Below are positions 33,257-39,145 of a DNA stretch of 39,696 nucleotides, one piece after another. Position 1 is the first letter of the stretch, and every line of letters begins with the position of its first letter. The DNA comes from a virus. The DNA is taken from IMG/VR virus record IMGVR_UViG_3300028666_000066, positions 1 to 39,696 of that record; one strand, given 5' to 3'. The notes under the pieces were generated by a model. That model ran no database searches. It was not told the origin of the DNA and was given only the letters and a program-made list of their open reading frames with translations. The position numbers and the translations under genes were made by a program.

Positions 33257-33619
33257 GTGGCACTCAACAAGACGATCATCCAGATCGGCACTATCCGCAA
33301 AGCAGTTGAGGATGGCGTTGCCAACATCCAACTGACTTTCGACTGCATGCCGCCTCATGATATGAATCATGAGATGTTGACCATCATCAAGAAGCACTTC
33401 AGCACTGACAACATGAACGATGGTCTCTACCCGACTGGTGTTGCCATCTTCTACTTTGGTGCTTGGGCTGAGGTGGAAGGCGAGTTCGAGTCGAAGTACA
33501 TTCCGCCATTGATGGCTGGGATGCTGTGCAACAACATCCTCGAAGAACTGAAGAAGATCCAGATGGTTGCTGATGTGATCAACAGCTTTGAGACTGAGCG
33601 GAAGATGGTGAAGTCATGA
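33257..33619 (+). CDS. Hypothetical protein
   Basis: This 120-aa protein starts at the GTG at 33257, set by the GGAG seven bases upstream and the ACTCACTCA leader; the longer frame from 33074 would read through a strong hairpin and the leader. It has a mixed helix/strand pattern (IQLTFDCMPP, GVAIFYFGAWAEVEGEF) and a C-terminal helix (NILEELKKIQMVADVINSF). No family is recognised. Its stop overlaps the next ATG. Confidence 0.65.
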   Translation: MALNKTIIQIGTIRKAVEDGVANIQLTFDCMPPHDMNHEMLTIIKKHFSTDNMNDGLYPTGVAIFYFGAWAEVEGEFESKYIPPLMAGMLCNNILEELKKIQMVADVINSFETERKMVKS

Positions 33620-33828
33620 AGCGAATGCTCATCATCGCTGCTATCCTCAAGGTCTTTTGGGGATCAGCACCAGATCAGAATGGCGTCTACCTTGGCAGGA
33701 AGGAACTGATCGCTGGTGGTAGCGTGAAGATCAACTACTTCGTCGTCAGACTCAAAGACGGCACTGTTGCTTTCATCGAACCGGAGATGATCGAAAAGGT
33801 GAAAGCTGTGGAGGAACGTCATGGCTAA
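33616..33828 (+). CDS. Small hypothetical protein with hydrophobic N-terminus
   Basis: This 70-aa protein starts at an ATG overlapping the previous stop. The first 16 residues (MKRMLIIAAILKVFWG) are hydrophobic with a basic start, too short for a clear membrane helix. The rest (YLGRKELIAGGSVKINYFVVRLKDGTVAFIEP, in strands) looks like a small beta-barrel. It ends eight bases into the next gene. No family is known to me. Confidence 0.6.
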   Translation: MKRMLIIAAILKVFWGSAPDQNGVYLGRKELIAGGSVKINYFVVRLKDGTVAFIEPEMIEKVKAVEERHG

Positions 33829-34468
33829 AGCGGTGAAGATGGAGAAGGACAACATCGTTGTCTGCCTCAATGATGCTCACAACGATTTGAACAACACCAA
33901 CGTCCGCTTGACAAATGGCAAGGTATACGTTGTTAAAGGCGTGACGGAAGCCAAGGAAGCTCCTGGAGACGAGACGGTCTTGGTCGTGTGTGATGACGGT
34001 GAAGAGCGATGGGTGTATGCTTCTCGCTTCAAGTTGAAGATCAACTTTCGAAAGTTGATGGCCAACAACATCGATGGCTCTTCTGATGATGTGAACTTCT
34101 GCATCAAGTTCGCTGAAGAGCATCAGCTCAAAGGCGACATGGAAGATGATGAGATCATGGAGGGCCTCATCGGCATATTGGCGATGAACAGCAATCGCAA
34201 CAAGTCACGTGAGATCATCCGCTTCAATGAGATGATTGTTGAAGGGATCCAAGGTCTCAGATTCATGGGACACTGGCCGAATCTCGGAAGAGCAGCGAAG
34301 CATGCTCTGTCAGAGGAGGTCAAGTGTCTTGAAGCCGAGCCTGATAAGCCGTTCATCAAACTGGTCGCCGGTCACAAGGTTCGACTCGCCGTGTTGGAAG
34401 CAGGAAGCAACGAGTTCAAGAACATCTTCAATGAGGAGTTTCTCCTCAAGCATGGTTTCACAGAATAG
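33821..34468 (+). CDS. Hypothetical protein
   Basis: This 215-aa protein starts at an ATG inside the end of the previous gene. The first 70 residues suggest a small beta-barrel (VRLTNGKVYVVKGV, then VLVVCDDGEERWVYASRFKL) like KOW/SH3-type folds. A helical, acidic C-terminal part follows (DDEIMEGLIGILAMNSNRNKSREIIRF). No catalytic motif is seen. An AGGAGGTCAAG stretch inside it is not tied to a start. Confidence 0.65.
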   Translation: MAKAVKMEKDNIVVCLNDAHNDLNNTNVRLTNGKVYVVKGVTEAKEAPGDETVLVVCDDGEERWVYASRFKLKINFRKLMANNIDGSSDDVNFCIKFAEEHQLKGDMEDDEIMEGLIGILAMNSNRNKSREIIRFNEMIVEGIQGLRFMGHWPNLGRAAKHALSEEVKCLEAEPDKPFIKLVAGHKVRLAVLEAGSNEFKNIFNEEFLLKHGFTE

Positions 34469-34477
34469 GAGATCCAC

Positions 34478-34750
34478 ATGGCTAAGAGCTATCTGTTCCA
34501 CGATCTCAAAGCTGTCAAGACCTTTGTGAAGAAGAGCAAGGGCAAGACGCTAAGGGTATGGTTCATCAAAGATGATGAGACCATTCGTAAGATGAAGTGC
34601 AACGTCGATCTCGACTACAAGCCGAAGCCTAGAGCTGATGGTCAACCGAACAAGAAGTTGCCGGAGACTTCTGTCTTCATCTTCGATCAGGAGAAGGAAC
34701 AGTACCGCAGCTTTCGTGCAGATCGCGTCATTTACATGGCTCTGCTGTAG
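34478..34750 (+). CDS. SH3 beta-barrel fold protein (DUF2693-like)
   Basis: This 90-aa protein resembles phage DUF2693 SH3-like proteins: LRVWFIKDDETIRKMKCNV, then a polar linker and VFIFDQEKEQYRSFRADRVIYM, which matches the family's closing D-x-E-K-x-x-x-R-S-F-R-x-D-x-(V/I) motif. The function is unknown; family members are common in the early accessory regions of large phages. TAGGAGATCC precedes the ATG. Confidence 0.7.
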   Translation: MAKSYLFHDLKAVKTFVKKSKGKTLRVWFIKDDETIRKMKCNVDLDYKPKPRADGQPNKKLPETSVFIFDQEKEQYRSFRADRVIYMALL

Positions 34751-34757
34751 ACACAAC

Positions 34758-34772
34758 ACTCACTCATTAGGA
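34758..34772 (+). promoter_or_regulatory. ACTCACTCA leader motif with Shine-Dalgarno
   Basis: ACTCACTCA (34758-34766) is followed by AGGA at 34769-34772 and the ATG at 34780. The motif begins eight bases after the upstream stop. Confidence 0.6.
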
Positions 34773-34779
34773 TGGCAGC

Positions 34780-35307
34780 ATGGTTCAGATGATACAAGCA
34801 AGATCACACAGTGGTCGTCCTTTTGAGACCATGAACGATCGTAAGGTTCCACTCGCTAAAGCAATACAGTCAGTGATCGAGTTCGAGCTTGGCTTTGGTG
34901 GGAAGCTCATCAAAGTCGATGAGAAGGAAATGAGCGTCGTGACGGAGACCCTGCTCTTCGCTTGCAGAGACACGACGAAGGTTGTCTGTGAGAAGATGGA
35001 TGAGTTCAAGCTTCTGTTGGAAGCGTGCTATGCTCATCATCAAGTCTTCGGCATCAAAGACGACAACGATCTGAGCAAGGTCGCCGAGCAGCTGATCGAC
35101 ATCACCGGCGGCAATGCGCTGATGCTCACCACGATGGCCGGCCCTTTCATTGGTGGAACGCTCACCAGGAAGAAGGGACTCAACAAGCTCATCGCATCGT
35201 ACTCAATGGCTGCTGCTGGAATGAGCGAGCAAGACATTTTGACGATGTTGGAGATGGCAACAGACAATGAGATCAAGGAATGGATCGAAGCAGCTTGCGC
35301 TGCATAA
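34780..35307 (+). CDS. Hypothetical protein
   Basis: This 175-aa, mostly helical protein has a Gly/Ala-rich, moderately hydrophobic middle (TTMAGPFIGGTLTRKKG) and a C-terminal acidic helix (MLEMATDNEIKEWIEAA). No membrane helix or catalytic motif is clear and no family is recognised. Its start is fixed by an AGGA site and the ACTCACTCA leader. The next leader begins two bases after its stop. Confidence 0.65.
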   Translation: MVQMIQARSHSGRPFETMNDRKVPLAKAIQSVIEFELGFGGKLIKVDEKEMSVVTETLLFACRDTTKVVCEKMDEFKLLLEACYAHHQVFGIKDDNDLSKVAEQLIDITGGNALMLTTMAGPFIGGTLTRKKGLNKLIASYSMAAAGMSEQDILTMLEMATDNEIKEWIEAACAA

Positions 35308-35308
35308 C

Positions 35309-35323
35309 ACTCACTCACGGAGG
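35309..35323 (+). promoter_or_regulatory. ACTCACTCA leader motif with Shine-Dalgarno
   Basis: ACTCACTCA (35309-35317) runs directly into CGGAGG (35318-35323), six bases before the GTG at 35330. It begins two bases after the upstream stop. Confidence 0.65.
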
Positions 35324-35329
35324 TAGACA

Positions 35330-35647
35330 GTGGAAATCACAGCCACTGAAGAGCAGATTAAGAAGATCGCTGCTGCTGCAGCTCAAGCGTCGTCACCGGT
35401 AGGAATGGGCCTGCTTCATTTCAATCCGGACTTTAAGTTCCAACCAGAACAATTCAACTTCGTTCATCTCGACGGTAAAAAGTTCTTGGACTTGGATTAC
35501 GTTCAAGGCCGTTGTGTGAAAATCACCATCAAGCAGGTCGATGGTGACCGATGGAACATCAGTGGTGACCAGCCACGTGCTGACTATCAGACGTGGTGCA
35601 CTACCTACAAGACGAACGCTGACTTGGTGGCATCCGTCATCAAGTAG
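35330..35647 (+). CDS. Hypothetical protein
   Basis: This 105-aa protein begins with GTG, set by CGGAGG. The N-terminal helix (TEEQIKKIAAAAAQA) precedes strand-rich sequence (FNFVHLDGKKFLDLDYVQGRCVKI). No family is recognised. The short gap to the next gene carries a related leader, ATCACCTCA (35655-35663), followed by GGAGG. Confidence 0.62.
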   Translation: MEITATEEQIKKIAAAAAQASSPVGMGLLHFNPDFKFQPEQFNFVHLDGKKFLDLDYVQGRCVKITIKQVDGDRWNISGDQPRADYQTWCTTYKTNADLVASVIK

Positions 35648-35677
35648 TTGTACCATCACCTCAATTCGGAGGCAGTC

Positions 35678-35962
35678 GTGGCAGAAGACAAGTTCGAACC
35701 GATCGAGAATGACGTCATCGTTCAGAAGAGCGCTGATCAGAAGCAGTGGGAAGCTCTCCACTACAGCAAGGGCACCAAGCCGAAATTAGTCTACCGTGAC
35801 ACGAATCGTTCTTTGGTTCGTCGTAAGGGCAGTGAGTTCGCTGCTCAACACGGTACGAAGTGCTACATGAGGTTGCCGAGTGGCAGTATCATCCTCGAAG
35901 ACAAAGACAACAAGCATCTCGTCGCTGCTGTTTCCGATGGTGGTGTCGAACAGGAGGCTTGA
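35678..35962 (+). CDS. Hypothetical protein
   Basis: This 94-aa protein starts at the GTG at 35678, preceded by CGGAGGCA; the in-frame TTG at 35648 lies before the Shine-Dalgarno and is rejected. The sequence is basic in the middle (RRKGSEFAAQHGTKC) and strand-rich at the end (SIILEDKDNKHLVAAVSDGG). No family is known. Its stop shares a base with the next start (TGATG). Confidence 0.6.
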   Translation: MAEDKFEPIENDVIVQKSADQKQWEALHYSKGTKPKLVYRDTNRSLVRRKGSEFAAQHGTKCYMRLPSGSIILEDKDNKHLVAAVSDGGVEQEA

Positions 35963-36111
35963 TGTTCTCTAAGAAATGGGAACGTCGCATCAACAACGCG
36001 TTCTACATCGTCATTGGTGTTCTGCTGCTGATGAACACCATCGCACAAACAGTCATCTACTTCAAGTACAAAGGAGAAAAACATAGTGAATATCACTCAA
36101 TGCAGCGGTAG
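35962..36111 (+). CDS. 49-aa single-TM membrane protein
   Basis: The ATG at 35962 overlaps the upstream stop and is preceded by AGGAGG (35951-35956). The short product has a basic start (MFSKKWERRINN), one transmembrane helix (FYIVIGVLLLMNTIAQTVIYF) and a polar tail, so it is likely N-in, inserted in the inner membrane. The longer frame from 35860 overlaps the previous gene and is unlikely. Its last 26 bases overlap the next gene. Small membrane proteins of this type in phage accessory regions can act in exclusion or host takeover, but nothing here shows the role. Confidence 0.6.
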   Translation: MFSKKWERRINNAFYIVIGVLLLMNTIAQTVIYFKYKGEKHSEYHSMQR

Positions 36112-36466
36112 GATCAGCGGCGACAAAGTCTTCTTCACTCATCTGCTCCTGACCGGCGATGCGATGAGGAATGAAGGCTGGGCTGCTCAACAGCAATCGT
36201 TGGATGGCTACAAGCCGAAGTTCCATGGCTTCTTCGACTTCGGAGTCGTTGAGAAGAAGCCTTGGAGAGAGATCCAATGGTGGTGCTTCAAGGACAAGCA
36301 AGACGAAGAGGCATTGGCTCCTTTCCGAAAGATCGAGGAAGAGCGAGCTGCGAAGAAGGCCGAGGATCTGCGAAAGCAGTTGATCGACGAGGAGAAACAC
36401 AAGGAGCAAGCTTGGGCTGAAGGGAAGAAGCGAGTTGCCAAGCTGAAGGAACCTGCTCACGTCTAG
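36086..36466 (+). CDS. Hypothetical protein with charged C-terminal helix
   Basis: This 126-aa protein has a GTG start preceded by AAAGGAG. Its first half (GRISGDKVFFTHLLLTGD, FHGFFDFG) looks globular. The last 45 residues are a long Glu/Lys/Arg/Ala-rich helix (FRKIEEERAAKKAEDLRKQL), probably coiled coil. No family is recognised. A TTCG-loop hairpin and a tRNA follow its stop. Confidence 0.62.
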   Translation: MNITQCSGRISGDKVFFTHLLLTGDAMRNEGWAAQQQSLDGYKPKFHGFFDFGVVEKKPWREIQWWCFKDKQDEEALAPFRKIEEERAAKKAEDLRKQLIDEEKHKEQAWAEGKKRVAKLKEPAHV

Positions 36467-36472
36467 AAAAAT

Positions 36473-36488
36473 GGGAGCTTCGGCTCCC
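36473..36488 (+). terminator. UUCG hairpin before tRNA-Thr
   Basis: GGGAGC and GCTCCC form a 6-bp stem with a TTCG tetraloop, a very stable RNA hairpin. It lies three bases before tRNA-Thr, so it may separate the mRNA from the tRNA or guide its 5' processing. No T-run follows. Confidence 0.65.
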
Positions 36489-36491
36489 TAT

Positions 36492-36566
36492 GCCCAGATA
36501 GTATAACGGTTATTACAGTGGATTTGTAATCCTCTAATCCGAGTTCGACTCTCGGTCTGGGCTCCA
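36492..36566 (+). tRNA. tRNA-Thr (anticodon UGU)
   Basis: Acceptor arms GCCCAGA and TCTGGGC pair fully, with discriminator T and an encoded CCA. The T-arm is CCGAG-TTCGACT-CTCGG. The anticodon loop TTTGTAA gives UGU, reading ACA. The D-stem is short and the anticodon stem has one mismatch. Confidence 0.9.
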
Positions 36567-36583
36567 ACTTTCTAGGTGATGTA

Positions 36584-36970
36584 ATGAGATCCACACACAA
36601 AAAAGGAATTATTGCAGAATTGAAAGTTCAAGAATATTGCATCAGACATGGATATGAAGTGTATACGCCTTTGTCTCCATTTTCAAGCGTAGACTTGATA
36701 GTTTTACGAAAATGTAAGCTTGAAAGGCTACAAGTAAAATATGTCAATCATGAAGAGAGAACAGCAGTCAAGTTCTTTTCTAATGGCAAAAAATACTCAC
36801 ATGAAATTTTTGATTGGATAGCCACATATAATCGAGCTACCGATCAATGCTATTTTGTTCATATATCTGAGATTCCAATTGGTGCCGCAGGGATAACATT
36901 GAGAATGACTAAAACAAAAAATGGACAAAAGAAACATGTGAGAAAGGCTAAGAACTACTTAGACTGGTAA
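36584..36970 (+). CDS. PD-(D/E)XK homing-endonuclease-like protein (I-Ssp6803I type)
   Basis: This 128-aa protein resembles group-I-intron-associated PD-(D/E)XK endonucleases: K7-G-x-x-A-E12-L-K-V, a hydrophobic strand ending in D37-L-I, and the catalytic Q50-V-K52-Y. I-Ssp6803I shares this E/D/QxK layout and cleaves a tRNA-gene site. Here the gene stands just after a tRNA, 17 bases from its end, and is AT-richer than its neighbours. No intron is visible in that tRNA, so it is probably free-standing and mobile. Confidence 0.75.
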   Translation: MRSTHKKGIIAELKVQEYCIRHGYEVYTPLSPFSSVDLIVLRKCKLERLQVKYVNHEERTAVKFFSNGKKYSHEIFDWIATYNRATDQCYFVHISEIPIGAAGITLRMTKTKNGQKKHVRKAKNYLDW

Positions 36971-36991
36971 TCAATCACTAGAGGTCCCATC

Positions 36992-37366
36992 ATGAAAGCA
37001 AAGGACATGGCGAAGATCTTGTCGGAGGCTGGTGATGATCCTGACAAGCGGAAGGAAGCGATCAAGACAGTGTTCTTCCAGCATAACAAAGACCTTCATG
37101 AACTCGTGAAGGTTAGGAATCCTCAGAGCATTGAGGCGATGGTGTCTATCGTTAAAGAGATCGACAACAAATGGCAAGCGATGTGTCGTATGGCTCCAGG
37201 ATTTTGCAATCCTATGGGCTATCGTGAGGTGTTGAAGGCTGATCACAACCTTCTTTATGAAGTGGCATTCAACGATTACATCAAGAAGCACCAAGAACTT
37301 GAGAGCGCAATGAATGCACTAAGGATCTCCGCACTTCGTTCGATCTTTGGAGGACGCGGTGATTGA
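36992..37366 (+). CDS. Hypothetical protein
   Basis: This 124-aa protein is mostly helical and charged (MKAKDMAKILSEAGDDPDKR, later NDYIKKHQELESAMNALR). AGAGGT precedes the ATG. No family is recognised. Its end carries the GGAGG that serves the next gene, whose GTG lies within its last codons, so the two are coupled. Confidence 0.62.
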   Translation: MKAKDMAKILSEAGDDPDKRKEAIKTVFFQHNKDLHELVKVRNPQSIEAMVSIVKEIDNKWQAMCRMAPGFCNPMGYREVLKADHNLLYEVAFNDYIKKHQELESAMNALRISALRSIFGGRGD

Positions 37367-37607
37367 TGACATTGACAGTAAATGGAGAAGAACAGCAGAC
37401 AATATCATAAGCGTTCGTCGATTGTATAGATTCGCAAAGCAAAGTGGTAAGCTTACAAAAGCTGAATTGAAAGATCTAGAACTTTGCGCTAACAATCACA
37501 TGAATCTTTTGAAAGAACTTTTTGAGAGGATCGTAAAAAAACTTGGTGATGAGTGGGAAACTTGGGTGGATCCGCATCCAGCCAGAGATAAATTTAAGAA
37601 ATACTAA
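37359..37607 (+). CDS. Small helical hypothetical protein
   Basis: This 82-aa protein starts at the GTG at 37359, five bases after GGAGG (37349-37353), overlapping the previous stop; the in-frame TTG at 37347 lies before that site and is rejected. It is helical and basic, then acidic, ending HPARDKFKKY. The gene looks AT-richer than its surroundings. No family is known. tRNA-Arg starts seven bases after its stop. Confidence 0.6.
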   Translation: MIDDIDSKWRRTADNIISVRRLYRFAKQSGKLTKAELKDLELCANNHMNLLKELFERIVKKLGDEWETWVDPHPARDKFKKY

Positions 37608-37613
37608 CAACTT

Positions 37614-37690
37614 GACCACGTAGCTCAGTTGGATAGAGCAACAGATTTCTAATCTGTTGGCCACCGGTTCGAGTCCGGTCGTGGTCACCA
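37614..37690 (+). tRNA. tRNA-Arg (anticodon UCU)
   Basis: Acceptor GACCACG/CGTGGTC, D-arm GCTC-AGTTGGATA-GAGC, anticodon stem ACAGA/TCTGT with loop TTTCTAA (UCU), T-arm ACCGG-TTCGAGT-CCGGT, and encoded CCA. It reads AGA, which is common in this window. Confidence 0.97.
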
Positions 37691-37693
37691 AAT

Positions 37694-37769
37694 GGTTCCA
37701 TCGTCCAGCGGTCTAGGACACTGCCCTTTCACGGCAGGAACACGGGTTCAAATCCCGTTTGGACCTCCA
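37694..37769 (+). tRNA. tRNA-Glu (anticodon UUC)
   Basis: Anticodon stem CTGCC/GGCAG with loop CTTTCAC (UUC), T-arm ACGGG-TTCAAAT-CCCGT, and encoded CCA. The acceptor GGTTCCA/TTGGACC has one wobble and one mismatch. It follows tRNA-Arg by three bases, so both probably come from one transcript. Confidence 0.92.
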
Positions 37770-37788
37770 CTTATTAAAGGAGACGTGC

Positions 37789-37929
37789 GTGGGAACTTTA
37801 AAGATCAAGAAACAAGTACACAAAAGCAGAGGATCAGTTAAGAGGATCCATGGTAAAGTCACTGGTCATGTGAAGCTGTTGACTAGTGAAGATGCTAAGC
37901 AGAAGAAAGAATTGAATATCACTTTCTAA
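37789..37929 (+). CDS. 46-aa basic hypothetical protein
   Basis: This short gene starts at the GTG at 37789, six bases after AAAGGAG (37776-37782). The product is Lys/His-rich (KIKKQVHKSRGSVKRIHGK) then mildly acidic, ending TAA at 37927-37929. A GTG at 37785 is in another frame and gives only 18 codons. No family is recognised. The strong Shine-Dalgarno and tight fit between tRNA-Glu and the next gene are the main support. Confidence 0.55.
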   Translation: MGTLKIKKQVHKSRGSVKRIHGKVTGHVKLLTSEDAKQKKELNITF

Positions 37930-37940
37930 TGGAGAAAAAC

Positions 37941-38321
37941 GTGGCTCATATCACTGAGGCAGTGCAGTTCATCAGAGACAAGCACAACATCAAGCGAGGC
38001 GTGATGGTTGCTATCTTGCTTCCCGGAACGAATCAAGTTCGCTTTGGTTGGAGCTTGTGCAGTCGTCAAAAAGGTAGGGCTGACGTCTTCGACCCGGAGT
38101 TCGGCAAGCAGCTTGCCATCGGCCGTACCAAACGAGACAGTGAAGTGCCTAGGTCGATGATCAAAGACATGCGCAATTTCTATCATCGCTGGTTGAAGTA
38201 CTTCAAGGACAAAGAGATCGCTACGACGATCGTTGATGAGCACACAGCACACCACAACTTCGATGGTGAGCGTGACTATCCCACTGGCCTTCATATGAGG
38301 CTCATTCAAGGCGCTGAGTAA
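37941..38321 (+). CDS. Hypothetical protein
   Basis: This 126-aa protein is called from the GTG at 37941, six bases after GGAG; the in-frame ATG at 37929 overlaps the upstream stop but lacks a good Shine-Dalgarno. Neighbouring genes also start GTGGC. The sequence has GVMVAILLPGTNQVRFGWSL and a HAHxNF-like stretch (EHTAHHNFDGE) that could bind metal. No family is recognised. tRNA-Lys begins nine bases after its stop. Confidence 0.6.
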   Translation: MAHITEAVQFIRDKHNIKRGVMVAILLPGTNQVRFGWSLCSRQKGRADVFDPEFGKQLAIGRTKRDSEVPRSMIKDMRNFYHRWLKYFKDKEIATTIVDEHTAHHNFDGERDYPTGLHMRLIQGAE

Positions 38322-38330
38322 TCAGCGTTC

Positions 38331-38403
38331 GGTTCGGTAGCTCAGTTGGTAGAGCAATTGGCTTTTAACCAATGGGTCGTGAGTTCGAACCTCACCCGAG
38401 CCA
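38331..38403 (+). tRNA. tRNA-Lys (anticodon UUU), no encoded CCA
   Basis: Acceptor GGTTCGG/CCGAGCC, D-arm GCTC-AGTTGGTA-GAGC, anticodon stem ATTGG/CCAAT with loop CTTTTAA (UUU), T-arm GTGAG-TTCGAAC-CTCAC. After the discriminator A the sequence is AAAT, so CCA is not encoded, unlike the other four tRNAs. It would need host CCA addition. Confidence 0.96.
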
Positions 38404-38417
38404 AAATCTTTAGAGCT

Positions 38418-38536
38418 TCCTGTGAACTGATTGAGTGTAGTAGCTAACCCATGAAAATATCGAATTGTCGATGTCATCTCCATGGGTAGAAACTCAGTCA
38501 GATTGCAGGACACCAGTCGGTGCAAACTGACTGGTG
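38418..38536 (+). ncRNA. Nested hairpin RNA element between tRNA-Lys and tRNA-Gln
   Basis: Four helices nest: TCCTG (38418-38422) with CAGGA (38506-38510); CTGATTGAGT (38427-38436) with ACTCAGTCAG (38492-38501), one G-U; ACCCATG (38447-38453) with CATGGGT (38481-38487); ATCGA (38459-38463) with TCGAT (38468-38472). A second hairpin, CACCAGTC/GACTGGTG (38511-38518 and 38529-38536), follows. No ORF on the + strand fits. It may be a small regulatory RNA cut out with the tRNAs. Confidence 0.6.
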
Positions 38537-38541
38537 CACAT

Positions 38542-38615
38542 TGGGAGGTCGTTCAATGGTAGGACACTACACTTTGACTGTAGTAATGTAGGTTCGATTC
38601 CTACTCTCCCAGCCA
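38542..38615 (+). tRNA. tRNA-Gln (anticodon UUG)
   Basis: Acceptor TGGGAGG/TCTCCCA (one wobble), D-arm GTTC-AATGGTA-GGAC, anticodon stem CTACA/TGTAG with loop CTTTGAC (UUG), T-arm GTAGG-TTCGATT-CCTAC, discriminator G and encoded CCA. The initial T:A pair is usual for tRNA-Gln. Confidence 0.95.
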
Positions 38616-38622
38616 ACTATCA

Positions 38623-38637
38623 ACTCACTCATTGAGG
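38623..38637 (+). promoter_or_regulatory. ACTCACTCA leader motif with Shine-Dalgarno
   Basis: ACTCACTCA (38623-38631) lies eight bases after tRNA-Gln and is followed by GAGG (38634-38637) and the ATG at 38643. Confidence 0.65.
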
Positions 38638-38642
38638 TCAAC

Positions 38643-39137
38643 ATGGAAATCCTAAAAGAAGAAAAACCGAAGTTCGAGTTCAAGACTCCATTTATGACTG
38701 GAGAAGGGCCGTGTCATTTGACATTCTTTGAAGATCATGTGAAGGTTTACGTCGACAGTCGAGATGCGACGGTCAAGATTGAGTACGAACAAATTGCCCA
38801 GACCGCGATCAACTTCATCAAAAAACCATGGAAGCCTACCATCAAAGATCAGAATGAACCGAGAAAGAAAAGGCAGTTCACTGCTGAAGATCTCAAGTTC
38901 CACACATTCCTGACAATCGCCAAAGTATGTGATGTCTCTTATGAGACAATCAGGCGATTCATCAATGAAAATAAGAAAGACTACCCGATGCTCAGCACAT
39001 CAAATCCTAAATCTTTCTCAATGGAGATCGGGAGGAAGATCATTGAGGATTATAGCATCCATCGAAGCTTGGTAAAGGAAGCCAACGTTGAACGGATCAG
39101 CAAAGCCAGAGCCAAGAAAAAGAAACTCACTAACTGA
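38643..39137 (+). CDS. Hypothetical protein with HTH-like segment
   Basis: This 164-aa protein has a strand-rich N-terminal half (CHLTFFEDHVKVYVD), a basic linker (EPRKKRQFTAEDLKF) and a C-terminal segment (TIAKVCDVSYETIRRFINE) that reads like a helix-turn-helix: A-x-x-C-x-V-S-x-x-T-I-R-R. It may bind DNA and regulate. The tail is Lys-rich (KARAKKKKL). An ACTCACTCA leader and GAGG precede the ATG. Its last codons contain the next leader. Confidence 0.62.
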   Translation: MEILKEEKPKFEFKTPFMTGEGPCHLTFFEDHVKVYVDSRDATVKIEYEQIAQTAINFIKKPWKPTIKDQNEPRKKRQFTAEDLKFHTFLTIAKVCDVSYETIRRFINENKKDYPMLSTSNPKSFSMEIGRKIIEDYSIHRSLVKEANVERISKARAKKKKLTN

Positions 39138-39139
39138 GG
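39125..39139 (+). promoter_or_regulatory. ACTCACTAA variant leader motif within a gene end
   Basis: ACTCACTAA (39125-39133) falls inside the last codons of the preceding gene, followed by GAGG (39136-39139) and the ATG at 39146. Spacing matches the other copies. Confidence 0.5.
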
Positions 39140-39145
39140 TGTGAG

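Noticed and set aside
33354-33373. 8-bp inverted repeat CTCATGAT/ATCATGAG
   Set aside because: It lies inside a coding sequence and short palindromes of this kind are expected by chance in about 40 kb.
36492-36566. Group I intron in tRNA-Thr linked to the adjacent endonuclease
   Set aside because: The tRNA folds completely without an insertion, so the endonuclease is treated as free-standing.
38322-38525. Minus-strand 67-aa frame across tRNA-Lys and the spacer
   Set aside because: It runs antisense to a clear tRNA and a paired RNA element, with no start signal.
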